Source: Sediminibacterium sp. (GTDB lineage: Bacteria; Bacteroidota; Bacteroidia; Chitinophagales; Chitinophagaceae). From it: DNA of 64,000 nucleotides. The notes beneath the pieces are model-generated. The model saw nothing but the letters and a program-made list of their open reading frames with translations, ran no database searches and had not been told where the DNA came from. Within the stretch, counting starts at the first letter, position 1. Each line of letters starts with the position of its first letter. The stretch is taken from NCBI RefSeq assembly GCF_019264485.1, contig NZ_JAHVAA010000004.1, positions 124,001-188,000 of the forward strand, given 5' to 3'. A program made the translations under genes and the position numbers. Positions 51,392-59,443 of the stretch are shown here, piece after piece.

Positions 51392-52648
51392 TTGAAAAAC
51401 AACTCTTTTGTAAAAGGCTCTGCTATACAGGTTGGGTTATATGCTGCACTGGCAGCTTTCCTCACGTATACCATGATTTTTGGGTTCCGTAAATCGTTTA
51501 CCGTTTGCACTTTCGATGGCATGACAGTAGGAAGCCTCAGTTACAAAACTGTTCTCGTACTAAGCCAGATGTTGGGTTACCTCGCCGCCAAATTCTACGG
51601 CATCAAATTCATTGCAGAGTTAAAAAGATTCGGACGCAATAAAATCATACTCCTTCTGGTTGGTATTGCATGGATGGCCTGGTTATGTTTTGCGTTGATA
51701 CCTGCACCTTATAATATTCCGTTCTTATTCATCAATGGTTTTCCATTGGGTATGTTATGGGGTGTAGTGTTTTCTTATGTAGAAGGAAGAAGGAGTACCG
51801 ATTTTATTGGTGCTGCGCTGGCAGTAAGTTTTATTTTTTCTTCCGGTTTTGTAAAATCTGTTGGCGGATGGCTGATACAATCGGGGGTTTCTGAGTTCTG
51901 GGTTCCTTTTTGTACAGGACTTGTTTTTGCTTTACCACTGCTATTGTTTATTTACCTGATGGAGCGTATTCCTCCGCCCGATACCGATGATGAAGCTGCC
52001 CGTATGAGCCGAACAACGATGAGTGCCGAACAACGCAAAGCTTTTATTAAACAGTTTTTACCGGGTATTATTGCCTGCGTGCTTATCTATGCATTTGCTA
52101 CTTTGTTTCGTGATATCCGCGATAATTTCAGTGCCGACATGTGGAAGGAAATGGGTTACCTGAACCAGCCCGCCATTTTCTCCAAAACAGAAACACCTAT
52201 TACACTGATCATTTTAATATTGATTGGTAGTATGGTAATGATAAAAAACAGTTTCAAAGCATTGATGGTTGCGCATGTATTGATTGCGCTGGGGTTTGTA
52301 TTGGCCGGCGTAAGCACATGGCTGTTTACAAAAGAAATGATTACACCTATGTGGTGGATGGTTCTTGTTGGACTTGGGCTCTACATGGTCTACATTCCTT
52401 TTAATTCTGTTTTCTTTGAAAGAATGATCGCGGCTTTCCGTTTTACTGGTAATGTTGGGTTTTTAATTTATCTCGCTGATTCATTTGGCTATTTGGGTAG
52501 TGTGGGAGTGCTGCTCAGCAAAGAAATTTTTAAAGTGCAATTAAACTGGGTTGCTTTCTTTTCCAATAGTGTGATGATTTTATCGGTGGTGGGTGTGTTG
52601 ATTACTGTCTATGCGGGGTGGTATTTCTGGAAAAAGAAAGCTGAATAA
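51392..52648 (+). CDS. DUF5690-family MFS-like membrane protein
   Basis: 418 residues starting at TTG 51392; a -7-like TATATTTA is at 51367-51374. Twelve hydrophobic segments, with GLYAALAAFLTYTMIFGFRKSF at the start and RFGRNKIILLLVGIAWMAWL, FPLGMLWGVVFSYVEGRRSTDF and GNVGFLIYLADSFGYLGSVGVLL later. This fits DUF5690, a Bacteroidota-specific branch of the major facilitator fold. Substrate unknown. The next gene, a Tat-exported PLP enzyme, is 107 bp away behind a hairpin. Confidence 0.85.
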   Translation: MKNNSFVKGSAIQVGLYAALAAFLTYTMIFGFRKSFTVCTFDGMTVGSLSYKTVLVLSQMLGYLAAKFYGIKFIAELKRFGRNKIILLLVGIAWMAWLCFALIPAPYNIPFLFINGFPLGMLWGVVFSYVEGRRSTDFIGAALAVSFIFSSGFVKSVGGWLIQSGVSEFWVPFCTGLVFALPLLLFIYLMERIPPPDTDDEAARMSRTTMSAEQRKAFIKQFLPGIIACVLIYAFATLFRDIRDNFSADMWKEMGYLNQPAIFSKTETPITLIILILIGSMVMIKNSFKALMVAHVLIALGFVLAGVSTWLFTKEMITPMWWMVLVGLGLYMVYIPFNSVFFERMIAAFRFTGNVGFLIYLADSFGYLGSVGVLLSKEIFKVQLNWVAFFSNSVMILSVVGVLITVYAGWYFWKKKAE

Positions 52649-52660
52649 ATAAATAATATA

Positions 52661-52728
52661 GAACACAGATTATCATGATTTTTATGATTCATCATGATAG
52701 ATCTTAAAAATCATGATGATCCGTGTTC
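52661..52728. repeat. 24-bp inverted repeat (AATCATGATGATCCGTGTT type)
   Basis: GAACACAGATTATCATGATT... (52661-52684) pairs with 52705-52728 with two mismatches around a 20-nt loop. It lies in the gap after the DUF5690 gene and before the aldolase-like gene. Confidence 0.8.
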
Positions 52729-52754
52729 AATTCACAATATTTCAATTTTACTAT

Positions 52755-53930
52755 ATGTCCTCCATCAACCGAAGAAATTTTTTGCGCAGTTCCGGTAGTC
52801 TTGCTATTCCTGCTGTATTACCATTGTCGGGTTTATTAGTCAGTGAGCAACAAACAGAAGACGATTTACCCGCAAAGCCCGTGGTAAAGTTTTTTGGTGA
52901 TGGCGAAATGTATGAGCCCTCAGATTATATACGTGTATTACAGGAAGCTGATAAAACCACCACCATTGCAAAAGACCGTTATGGTGTAGGTGGTGTGGTT
53001 GAAGCGCTGGAAAAAAAATTCGCTGCACTCACCGGAAAAGAGAAAGCCATTTTTATGCCCAGTGGTACCATGGCCAATCAACTGGCTATTGCTGTACTAA
53101 GTGGCAACAAGAGCAAAGTATTTGTTCAGGAAACCAGTCATGTGTTTCGTGATGAAGCTGATGCGGGTCAAAGCGTGTTTCAGAAAAGACTGGTGCCGCT
53201 GGCCAAAGATGAAACCTGTTTTACTGCTGCACAATTACAGAAAACCATTGACGATATGAGCAATACCGAAGCTTTCAATACAGGCTTTGGTGCTGTGTCT
53301 ATTGAAAATCCGGTAAGAAGAAGCGACGGAAGAATGGTTTCTTTAGACGAAATAAGGCAAATCAGAAAATACTGTCTTGAGAAAAAAATACCAATGCATT
53401 TAGACGGTGCCCGTTTATATGTTGCTTCTGCATGGTCGGGGGTTTCGGTTAAGGAGTACAGCCGGTATTTTGATACCGTTTACATTTCACTCTATAAATA
53501 CCTCGGCGCCAGCGCTGGCGCCATACTATGTGGCGATGCTGCAGTAATCGATCAAATGCCTCACCTGATCAAAATACATGGAGGCTCTATGTATGGCAAC
53601 TGGACGAATGCCGCTATGGCATTACACAGAATGGAAGGTGCAGAGAAAAGATTTACTGATGCTAAAACACAGGCTGAGAAACTGTTTGGTGCGCTAAATA
53701 AAACAGGCCGTTTTACAGTTACGGCCCTTGCTAATGGTACTAATATCTATCGGTTACAACTGACAAAAAATATAGATGGCAGAAATTTTCAGGCCAAGCT
53801 TAATCAACAATTTAATATTCGCCTGGGAAGACCTGATGCCAATAATCAGACTTTAATTACTATCAACGAAACATTATTGTACCAGTCTACAGAAGATATA
53901 TTTAAAGCATTTGAGCAATCAGCAGCATAA
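52755..53930 (+). CDS. Tat-exported threonine-aldolase-like PLP enzyme
   Basis: 391 residues from ATG 52755 (an upstream in-frame start at 52713 lies in the repeat region). The Tat signal MSSINRRNFLRSSGSLAIPA is followed by a beta-eliminating lyase/low-specificity threonine aldolase fold: DRYGVGGVVEALEKKFAALT, MPSGTMANQLAI, HLDGARL (Asp217) and the Schiff-base Lys248 in VYISLYKYLGASAGAIL. Threonine aldolases are normally cytoplasmic, so a folded, cofactor-loaded, exported version is unusual and explains the Tat route. Substrate unknown. Confidence 0.9.
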   Translation: MSSINRRNFLRSSGSLAIPAVLPLSGLLVSEQQTEDDLPAKPVVKFFGDGEMYEPSDYIRVLQEADKTTTIAKDRYGVGGVVEALEKKFAALTGKEKAIFMPSGTMANQLAIAVLSGNKSKVFVQETSHVFRDEADAGQSVFQKRLVPLAKDETCFTAAQLQKTIDDMSNTEAFNTGFGAVSIENPVRRSDGRMVSLDEIRQIRKYCLEKKIPMHLDGARLYVASAWSGVSVKEYSRYFDTVYISLYKYLGASAGAILCGDAAVIDQMPHLIKIHGGSMYGNWTNAAMALHRMEGAEKRFTDAKTQAEKLFGALNKTGRFTVTALANGTNIYRLQLTKNIDGRNFQAKLNQQFNIRLGRPDANNQTLITINETLLYQSTEDIFKAFEQSAA

Positions 53931-54024
53931 TTAATGCTGTCATTTTATTGAGTAGTTTATACGTTCTGTAAAACTCAAGCACTGTATACTATACTAAGAA
54001 AAAAGTGCATTTCTCTCTTTTGCT

Positions 54025-54032
54025 TACATTTG
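54025..54032 (+). promoter_or_regulatory. Predicted -7 element TACATTTG for the reductase gene
   Basis: Matches TAnnTTTG about 150 bp before the ATG at 54182, leaving a leader of about 145 nt. Nothing else is recognised in 53931-54181. Confidence 0.4.
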
Positions 54033-54181
54033 TAACGTACAACAGCAAATTTGTTGAGAAGACCTGTGATTTGTGAAACTCTTTCACTGAATATTATAAC
54101 TGTTCCGCCTCTTTATTTCCAATCTTTAGCAACTAAAAAGTGTTCCTCTTCCCGTTGAAGTGGTGATATATTATTACTTAT

Positions 54182-54877
54182 ATGAAAGATACCCTTGTAA
54201 AGATTATTGAGATAGAACCAGTAACCCCAGATGTAATCAGAATAACTACACAAAAACCATTTGACCTGGTATTTGAACCGGGACAGGCGACAAATATTTC
54301 AATTCATTCGTCAGAAGAAATATCCGAAATGCGTCCATTTACCTTTACCTCACTTCCTAAACAGCATTTATTGGAGTTTACCATTAAAACCTATCCTGAA
54401 CACAATGGTTTCACGAAAAAACTACTAGGTCTTAAAGCTGGTGATGAATTAATGCTACAGGGGGTTTTTGGCGCTATTAAATATAATGGCGAGGGTGTTT
54501 TTATAGCAGGAGGTGCTGGCGTAACGCCCTTTATTCCCATTTTCAGGCACCTGAAATCTATTGAGCAGATTGGAAGTAACAGACTCATTTATGCAAACAA
54601 AACAAGGGCTGATATTATTTTAGAGAAAGAGTTTATCAGTATACTGGGTACCAATTTCATCAATATACTTTCCGAAGAAAAAGTATCCGGTTTTGCGAAT
54701 GGCGAGATTACAGAAAATTTTATTAGCAAAAATAATGGCGGTAAAAACAGAAAATATTATGTCTGTGGACCTCCTGGTATGATGGACACCATTCAGGGTC
54801 AATTATCAAAATTAGGCGTGCCGGAAGATTGTATAATCAGTGAAAAAGTATACGGCAGCTCCGTTGCCATGGTATAG
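54182..54877 (+). CDS. FAD/NAD(P)-binding ferredoxin-reductase-type oxidoreductase
   Basis: 231 residues. FAD-binding motif RPFTFTSLP (about 51-59), NAD(P)-binding GGAGVTPFIPIFRHL and the C-terminal CGPPGMMDTIQGQL. This is the flavodoxin/ferredoxin reductase-like fold lacking an iron-sulfur domain, so it passes electrons between NAD(P)H and a separate partner. It is upstream of YtxH-, holin-like and small genes in the same direction, a set seen together as a stress or nutrient-limitation cassette in Bacteroidota (inference). Confidence 0.85.
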   Translation: MKDTLVKIIEIEPVTPDVIRITTQKPFDLVFEPGQATNISIHSSEEISEMRPFTFTSLPKQHLLEFTIKTYPEHNGFTKKLLGLKAGDELMLQGVFGAIKYNGEGVFIAGGAGVTPFIPIFRHLKSIEQIGSNRLIYANKTRADIILEKEFISILGTNFINILSEEKVSGFANGEITENFISKNNGGKNRKYYVCGPPGMMDTIQGQLSKLGVPEDCIISEKVYGSSVAMV

Positions 54878-54979
54878 CAACCTGTGAGTCTTGCAATTCT
54901 TTTGCTTAAAGATGTAATAGATAGTCCGGTATTTATAGTCAACTTGCCAGTATTAATCATCGCTATAAAAACATACATA

Positions 54980-55258
54980 ATGAAGACAGGAAAAGTTTTG
55001 GTGGGTGTGCTGGCTGGTGCTGTAGTAGGTGCTGCATTAGGCATTTTATTTGCACCTGATAAGGGTTCTGTAACAAGAAAGAAAATTGTAGATAAGGGTA
55101 ACGATTACACCGATGAGCTGAGCGATAAATTCGACAGTTTTATGGATGCCATCAGTAAAAAATTCGAGTCTATGAAAACGGAGGCAAAAACAATGGCGGC
55201 AAATGGAGAAGTGAAAATTGAGAAAGCAGCAGAAGAAATTCGGGCAGCTATCCATTAA
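54980..55258 (+). CDS. YtxH-domain stress protein
   Basis: 92 residues from ATG 54980; a longer frame from 54884 has no support. One N-terminal helix, GVLAGAVVGAALGILFAPDK, is the glycine-rich YtxH motif, followed by a charged amphipathic helix. YtxH proteins rise under general stress in Firmicutes and are common in Bacteroidota. It lies about 100 bp after the reductase and before the holin-like gene, with a hairpin in between. Confidence 0.85.
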   Translation: MKTGKVLVGVLAGAVVGAALGILFAPDKGSVTRKKIVDKGNDYTDELSDKFDSFMDAISKKFESMKTEAKTMAANGEVKIEKAAEEIRAAIH

Positions 55259-55267
55259 TACTACCAT

Positions 55268-55324
55268 ATACCTGCTTAATAAGTAGCTTATTCGCAAGCG
55301 CCAAGCCACTTATTAAGCAGGTAT
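55268..55324. repeat. 17-bp inverted repeat between ytxH-like and holin-like genes
   Basis: ATACCTGCTTAATAAGT (55268-55284) and ACTTATTAAGCAGGTAT (55308-55324), perfect, loop 23 nt. It sits 10 bp after the YtxH stop; an attenuator or processing site is possible. Confidence 0.8.
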
Positions 55325-55339
55325 TAATATTTAACAACT

Positions 55340-55687
55340 ATGACAGATTCAGATACTGCTATCGAAAAACTAATTGAGAAAATTGAGCTTTATGGTAAAA
55401 AAAGGTTTGAGCTTTCTAAACTAAAAATCATTCGGCACGCTATTGTTCTTTTTACAAGTCTGGTTTCTTATTCAGGTATCATTATAATACTGTTTCTTTT
55501 TATTCTTATGCTATCTGTTAGTATATCCTTTTTTATAAGCGAATTATTAGGCAAGTTATCATACGGGTTTCTAATTGTTTCAGGGTTTTATATGATTGTT
55601 TTTATCATCAGTTATTTCTTCCTGCATAAATGGATAAAAAGGCCACTTGCTAATCTGATCATTAAAAAAATATTCAAGAAAACCTAA
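55340..55687 (+). CDS. Phage-holin-superfamily-like membrane protein
   Basis: 115 residues with an N-terminal charged helix and two membrane helices (IVLFTSLVSYSGIIIILFLFIL, LSYGFLIVSGFYMIVFIISYF) separated by a short loop, then KWIKRPLANLIIKKIFKK. This is the Phage_holin_3_6/competence-type membrane protein pattern that often accompanies YtxH in this phylum. Despite the name there is no sign of a prophage here. It is followed by a small soluble gene 3 bp later. Confidence 0.75.
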   Translation: MTDSDTAIEKLIEKIELYGKKRFELSKLKIIRHAIVLFTSLVSYSGIIIILFLFILMLSVSISFFISELLGKLSYGFLIVSGFYMIVFIISYFFLHKWIKRPLANLIIKKIFKKT

Positions 55688-55690
55688 CAT

Positions 55691-56098
55691 ATGGAAAAGC
55701 CAGATCTATTGAGGGAGTTGCAACTTACCATTATTGAAATGGAATCTGTACATAAACAAGATGGAATAGAATTACGCCAATCTTTCAGAGATGTATTGAA
55801 TAGTTTCAGGCCCATTCAACTTATTAAAGAGACTTTCACAAAAGTGGCCGAATCGGGGAAGATAAAAGATAGTATAGCCAATATGCTAATCAGCGTTTCT
55901 GCGGGATATCTGTCTAAGAAGATTGTTGAATCAGGTTCGAAGAATATATTTAAAACAATCCTTGGTACAGTTGTTATGTTTGGCGTTAGTAGCCTGATAT
56001 CTAAAAATCAGGAAATAATTAAAACATTGGGAGGTGAATTATTAAATTTTTCGAGTCCAAAAGAAACAACAGACAGTAGAGAAGAACCAAAACAGTAA
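55691..56098 (+). CDS. Small protein of unknown function in the YtxH cassette
   Basis: 135 residues, starting 3 bp after the holin-like gene. Helical, with one membrane-like stretch (IFKTILGTVVMFGVSSLIS) and an acidic tail. The first half (LRQSFRDVLNSFRPIQLIKETF) is a likely coiled segment. No family recognised; spacing makes it part of the reductase-YtxH-holin operon. Confidence 0.7.
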   Translation: MEKPDLLRELQLTIIEMESVHKQDGIELRQSFRDVLNSFRPIQLIKETFTKVAESGKIKDSIANMLISVSAGYLSKKIVESGSKNIFKTILGTVVMFGVSSLISKNQEIIKTLGGELLNFSSPKETTDSREEPKQ

Positions 56099-56178
56099 GG
56101 CCAATTTTTTATCCGTAAAACTGACCCTACCGAAAAGTATTTCAAACAGAGCGGCCATGCTTCTTTTGACAGATTCAA

Positions 56179-56748
56179 TTAGCCTTTCTTTTCTTTCCCC
56201 GCCTCATATTTTTTCTTCGCCTCTTCCGCCTTCTCAAAATCTAACACCACTCCATTAATACAATAGCGCAACCCTGTTGGTGGCGGACCATCTTCAAATA
56301 CATGTCCTAAATGGCTTTTACAACGACCACACTGTACTTCTGTTCTTACCATTCCATGTGTATTATCGGGCAGGTAAATAATGGATCCTTTTGTAATGGG
56401 TTCATAAAAACTGGGCCATCCGCATCCACTATCGAATTTGGTATCACTTTTAAAAAGCGCATTACCACATACTGCGCAATAGTAGGTACCCACTTCTTTA
56501 AAGTTTTCAAATTTGCTGGTCCAGGCACGCTCTGTTCCTTTTTGGCGGGCTATATAATATACTTCGGGTGAAAGGATTTTTTTCCACTCCTCTTCTTTTA
56601 AAGCCACTTTCGATTTGTCGGTCCGGGAATATACCGGGTTATTATTTTTCTGTGTGCTGTCCATTTTTGTCAGTTTCTGTTGGGTATTTTGAGAATAACA
56701 ACCCTGAATAACGAATGTTGACAGGGCAATCATAGCTAACAACTTCAT
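56179..56748 (-). CDS. msrB: Lipoprotein peptide-methionine (R)-S-oxide reductase MsrB
   Basis: 189 residues. Lipoprotein signal ending FVIQGC (Cys17), then the MsrB fold: GTYYCAVCGNALFKSDTKFDSGCGWPSF, QCGRCKSHLGHVF, with Zn ligands Cys91, Cys94, Cys140 and Cys143 and the catalytic Cys163 in RYCINGV. It repairs oxidised methionine, here in the cell envelope. The gene is convergent with the preceding cassette, about 80 bp apart, and stands alone. Confidence 0.96.
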   Translation of the reverse strand: MKLLAMIALSTFVIQGCYSQNTQQKLTKMDSTQKNNNPVYSRTDKSKVALKEEEWKKILSPEVYYIARQKGTERAWTSKFENFKEVGTYYCAVCGNALFKSDTKFDSGCGWPSFYEPITKGSIIYLPDNTHGMVRTEVQCGRCKSHLGHVFEDGPPPTGLRYCINGVVLDFEKAEEAKKKYEAGKEKKG

Positions 56749-56894
56749 ATGCTAAAACTTTTGATACATTAAAAATACGTTTATCGGGCCCGAAAAGTTT
56801 GTTTATTAACTGACGAACACTTGTTTTTTTCCTTACAACCCGGTTTTATTCAATGTTTTAATGAGATGTTAAATGTTTTTTAAGCCATTGGGCT

Positions 56895-56902
56895 TATATT
56901 TG
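56895..56902 (+). promoter_or_regulatory. Predicted -7 element TATATTTG for adk
   Basis: Exact TAnnTTTG match, 25 bp before the adk ATG at 56928. Confidence 0.5.
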
Positions 56903-56927
56903 TAGTTCACGCAAGGTTAGTTTGTAC

Positions 56928-57506
56928 ATGTTTAATATTATTCTGTTTGGACCTCCCGGCAGTGGAAAAGGTACGCAAAGTGAGAAACTGATTGCTACCT
57001 ACGGATTAAAACATCTATCTACCGGCGATTTATTACGTAGTGAAATTGCAGCTCAAACTCCTCTCGGACTGGAAGCTAAGTCTTTTATGGACAAGGGTCA
57101 ACTGGTACCTGATGAAGTGGTTATTGGAATGATCAGTTCGGCGCTGGATCAGAATCCTCTGGCTAAAGGATTCCTTTTTGATGGTTTCCCCCGCACTGAG
57201 GCACAGAGTGTTGCGCTAGATAAGCTCCTGAAACTCAAGAATACAGAGATTGGAGTGGTGCTGGCCCTTGATGTAAGTGAGGAGGAACTGGTTAAACGTT
57301 TGCTCAACCGCGGTATTACCAGCGGCCGCAGCGACGATACCAATGAAACCGTTATTCGTGCAAGAATCACTGAATACCAGCAAAAAACTACTGTAGTAGC
57401 TAATTACTATGCTGGTTTCGATAAAGTGGTACATATTAAAGGAGAAGGTACCGTTGATGAAATCTTTACCTCCTTACGCAGCGAGATCGACCAAAGACTG
57501 TCTTAA
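56928..57506 (+). CDS. adk: Adenylate kinase (short type)
   Basis: 192 residues from ATG 56928; the in-frame TTG at 56922 is rejected because the ATG directly precedes the conserved MFNIILFGPPGSGKGTQSEK. P-loop 8-16, AMP-binding LSTGDLLRSEI, DGFPRTEAQ, and RGITSGRSDDTNETVIRARI in place of a long LID. It catalyses ATP + AMP to 2 ADP. Length is that of the LID-less bacterial form. A strong terminator follows at 57543, and it is a single-gene unit. Confidence 0.97.
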   Translation: MFNIILFGPPGSGKGTQSEKLIATYGLKHLSTGDLLRSEIAAQTPLGLEAKSFMDKGQLVPDEVVIGMISSALDQNPLAKGFLFDGFPRTEAQSVALDKLLKLKNTEIGVVLALDVSEEELVKRLLNRGITSGRSDDTNETVIRARITEYQQKTTVVANYYAGFDKVVHIKGEGTVDEIFTSLRSEIDQRLS

Positions 57507-57542
57507 TCTATTATAGGTTTTTAACAGCCAATACCAACTGCG

Positions 57543-57574
57543 ATCCCGTCATACAGTGTATGACGGGATTTTTT
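57543..57574 (+). terminator. Rho-independent terminator of adk
   Basis: ATCCCGTCATAC (57543-57554) and GTATGACGGGAT (57558-57569) form a 12-bp stem with a 3-nt loop, followed by TTTTT. Confidence 0.9.
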
Positions 57575-57640
57575 ATGTATAAACCCGTCAACAGCTTGTT
57601 AAAGCTTTATGTATTGCGTTCGTCCTTGACTCATCAACCC

Positions 57641-57648
57641 TAATTTTG
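57641..57648 (+). promoter_or_regulatory. Predicted -7 element TAATTTTG for the L,D-transpeptidase-like gene
   Basis: Exact TAnnTTTG match; the ATG at 57685 is 36 bp downstream. Confidence 0.45.
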
Positions 57649-57684
57649 CCCTCCCTGCTGTTGTAGTGCGGATAAATAGTGTGT

Positions 57685-58416
57685 ATGAACAACAAACAAA
57701 AAAATTCCATTCTCTCTCTTAGTCTTACCAGCTTACTCATTTGCTTCTTATTTAGCTTATCCGCATACACGGAAAAGCCGGCTCCTGCAGACATTTCAAA
57801 AACAAATTCAGTTTACGCGCCAAAAAACGAAGCACTCAGTTTATATGAATCACTTGATCTCGAAAAGCTCGGTCTCTCACGTCAGGCATTTCTTTATGCA
57901 CTTAAAGGATACAGACAGCTACAGGAAAAAGGTCAGTTATTAAATGATGCTGTTTTATCGGTGATTGATTTTAGTTTACCGTCAACGCAAAAACGTTTTT
58001 TTGTGATTGACCTCAACAGCAACAGTCTGCTCTATCACACCTATGTATCTCATGGAAAAAATTCGGGCAAACTGATGGCCAAAAAATTTTCCAACAGAAA
58101 CAGCAGTTACCAGAGTAGTCTTGGCTTTTACACCACAGGAAATACTTATATCGGTAAACATGGTTTTTCGCTTCGGCTCATTGGAATAGAAAAAGGAATT
58201 AATGACAAAGCTTTACAAAGAGGTATTGTCATTCACAGTGCCGATTATGCCAGTGAACAGTTTGTATTTCAACAGGGTTATCTGGGAAGAAGTCTGGGTT
58301 GTCCTGCGGTACCGGAAGAAATTCATAAAGAACTTATTCAAACCATTCAAAACGGTTCCTGCCTCTTCATTTATTCCCCGGCGACTATTTACTCAAAACA
58401 GTCTAAGCTGGTTTAA
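57685..58416 (+). CDS. Murein L,D-transpeptidase-like catalytic domain protein (YkuD_2 type)
   Basis: 243 residues from ATG 57685; an earlier GTG at 57679 is less likely. Exported (MNNKQKNSILSLSLTSLLIC..). The catalytic core shows HSADYASE (His184) and the catalytic Cys206 in YLGRSLGCPAVPEE, the L,D-transpeptidase/YkuD pattern (PF13645 type). Likely acts on peptidoglycan cross-links in the periplasm. A single gene, after adk and with its own -7 element. Confidence 0.9.
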   Translation: MNNKQKNSILSLSLTSLLICFLFSLSAYTEKPAPADISKTNSVYAPKNEALSLYESLDLEKLGLSRQAFLYALKGYRQLQEKGQLLNDAVLSVIDFSLPSTQKRFFVIDLNSNSLLYHTYVSHGKNSGKLMAKKFSNRNSSYQSSLGFYTTGNTYIGKHGFSLRLIGIEKGINDKALQRGIVIHSADYASEQFVFQQGYLGRSLGCPAVPEEIHKELIQTIQNGSCLFIYSPATIYSKQSKLV

Positions 58417-58487
58417 TCATTCGTTTTAACCGAACATCATATTTTAACAAGTTTTTGCCCCAGTCGTGTGTCTACCTTTAATTCAAG

Positions 58488-59369
58488 GTGCAACACGTAG
58501 AATTTTTTCATACCGACCACTTCCACCAAAACTATCAGCGGCAGAAAGCTGATGAGTCTATTTCCTACTTTATCGATTTCTTCTGGGAAACCGATTTCGA
58601 TGAGTTATGGGATCAATATCCCAAAGGGTTTTCAGATGCATTGTTTCCCAATACTGGCTATACTTACCTGCTCAACCTCGGTACTCCATTTGTAATGCAG
58701 ATCGGCGACAGGAAATTTGATATGAAGAGCGATGGATTTCTGCCACGTCATCGCGCCATTGAATGTTATCACCAGCCTGGTAATAAACTGTTCGGCATTA
58801 AATTCAAGATATCACCGGTTATTTTTGAAAAGAAGATTAATTTTTCTGAGTACAGAGAATATATTTTCCCCCTGAGTTATCTCATGGATGCTGCCATTCT
58901 TTCGCAGGTAAAGAAAGCCGGTACTTTTAATGATCGCGTTTATTTACTGACACAGTATTTTGAAAAGATCATCCAGCAATATTCCGGTTCGCTGAAACCT
59001 ATTCAGATTGTTTCTGAAATACTTGCTCATTGCGAAAACAACCGCGACTTTGTTACACCTGTTGAAGAGTTTGCCAAACAGTACGGTATTTCTTCCCGCA
59101 CATTACAGCGTTATTTCGAAACAGCTACAAGTATCAGCACCAAAACAGCTATACAGATCATGCGTATCCGAAAGGCTACAGAACAGCTTGTCAGTGATCC
59201 TGATAATTTTAAAAGCGCCGACTATGGATATTACGACCACAGTCATTTCTATAAGCACCTGAAAAGTTTCCTGCAAAAAAATACCCTCAAAAAATTACAA
59301 CCTCATTTGAAATTGCTGGAGAAGCTGCATAGTAAGAATAGGATTGAGGAATTGGTAAGGAGTGAATAG
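58488..59369 (+). CDS. AraC-type transcriptional regulator with DUF6597-like N-terminus
   Basis: 293 residues starting at GTG 58488; a -7-like TACCTTTA is at 58473-58480, so the leader is very short. The N-terminal half (SYFIDFFWETDF, YTYLLNLGTPFVMQ, GIKFKISPVIFEKKIN) is a cupin-like DUF6597 ligand domain; the C-terminal part holds an AraC HTH (VEEFAKQYGISSRTLQRYFE, SADYGYYDHSHFYKHLKSF). Activates unknown targets. It ends just before an inverted repeat and a convergent TonB-type receptor gene, which may be regulated by it (inference). Confidence 0.88.
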   Translation: MQHVEFFHTDHFHQNYQRQKADESISYFIDFFWETDFDELWDQYPKGFSDALFPNTGYTYLLNLGTPFVMQIGDRKFDMKSDGFLPRHRAIECYHQPGNKLFGIKFKISPVIFEKKINFSEYREYIFPLSYLMDAAILSQVKKAGTFNDRVYLLTQYFEKIIQQYSGSLKPIQIVSEILAHCENNRDFVTPVEEFAKQYGISSRTLQRYFETATSISTKTAIQIMRIRKATEQLVSDPDNFKSADYGYYDHSHFYKHLKSFLQKNTLKKLQPHLKLLEKLHSKNRIEELVRSE

Positions 59370-59371
59370 TG

Positions 59372-59440
59372 AATGAGTAGTAAATAGTCAGTAGTGAGTG
59401 TAATACTGGTTTACTCACTACTGACTATTCACTACTCACT
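59372..59440. repeat. 28-bp inverted repeat between convergent genes
   Basis: Left arm 59372-59399, right arm 59413-59440, based on AGTAGTGAATAGTCAGTAGT, one or two mismatches, 13-nt loop. Probable two-way terminator. Confidence 0.8.
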
Positions 59441-59443
59441 AAA

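Noticed and set aside
55340..55687. Prophage origin suggested by the holin-like protein
   Set aside because: No phage structural, integrase or lysin genes lie nearby; the protein belongs to a stress-type membrane family found with YtxH.
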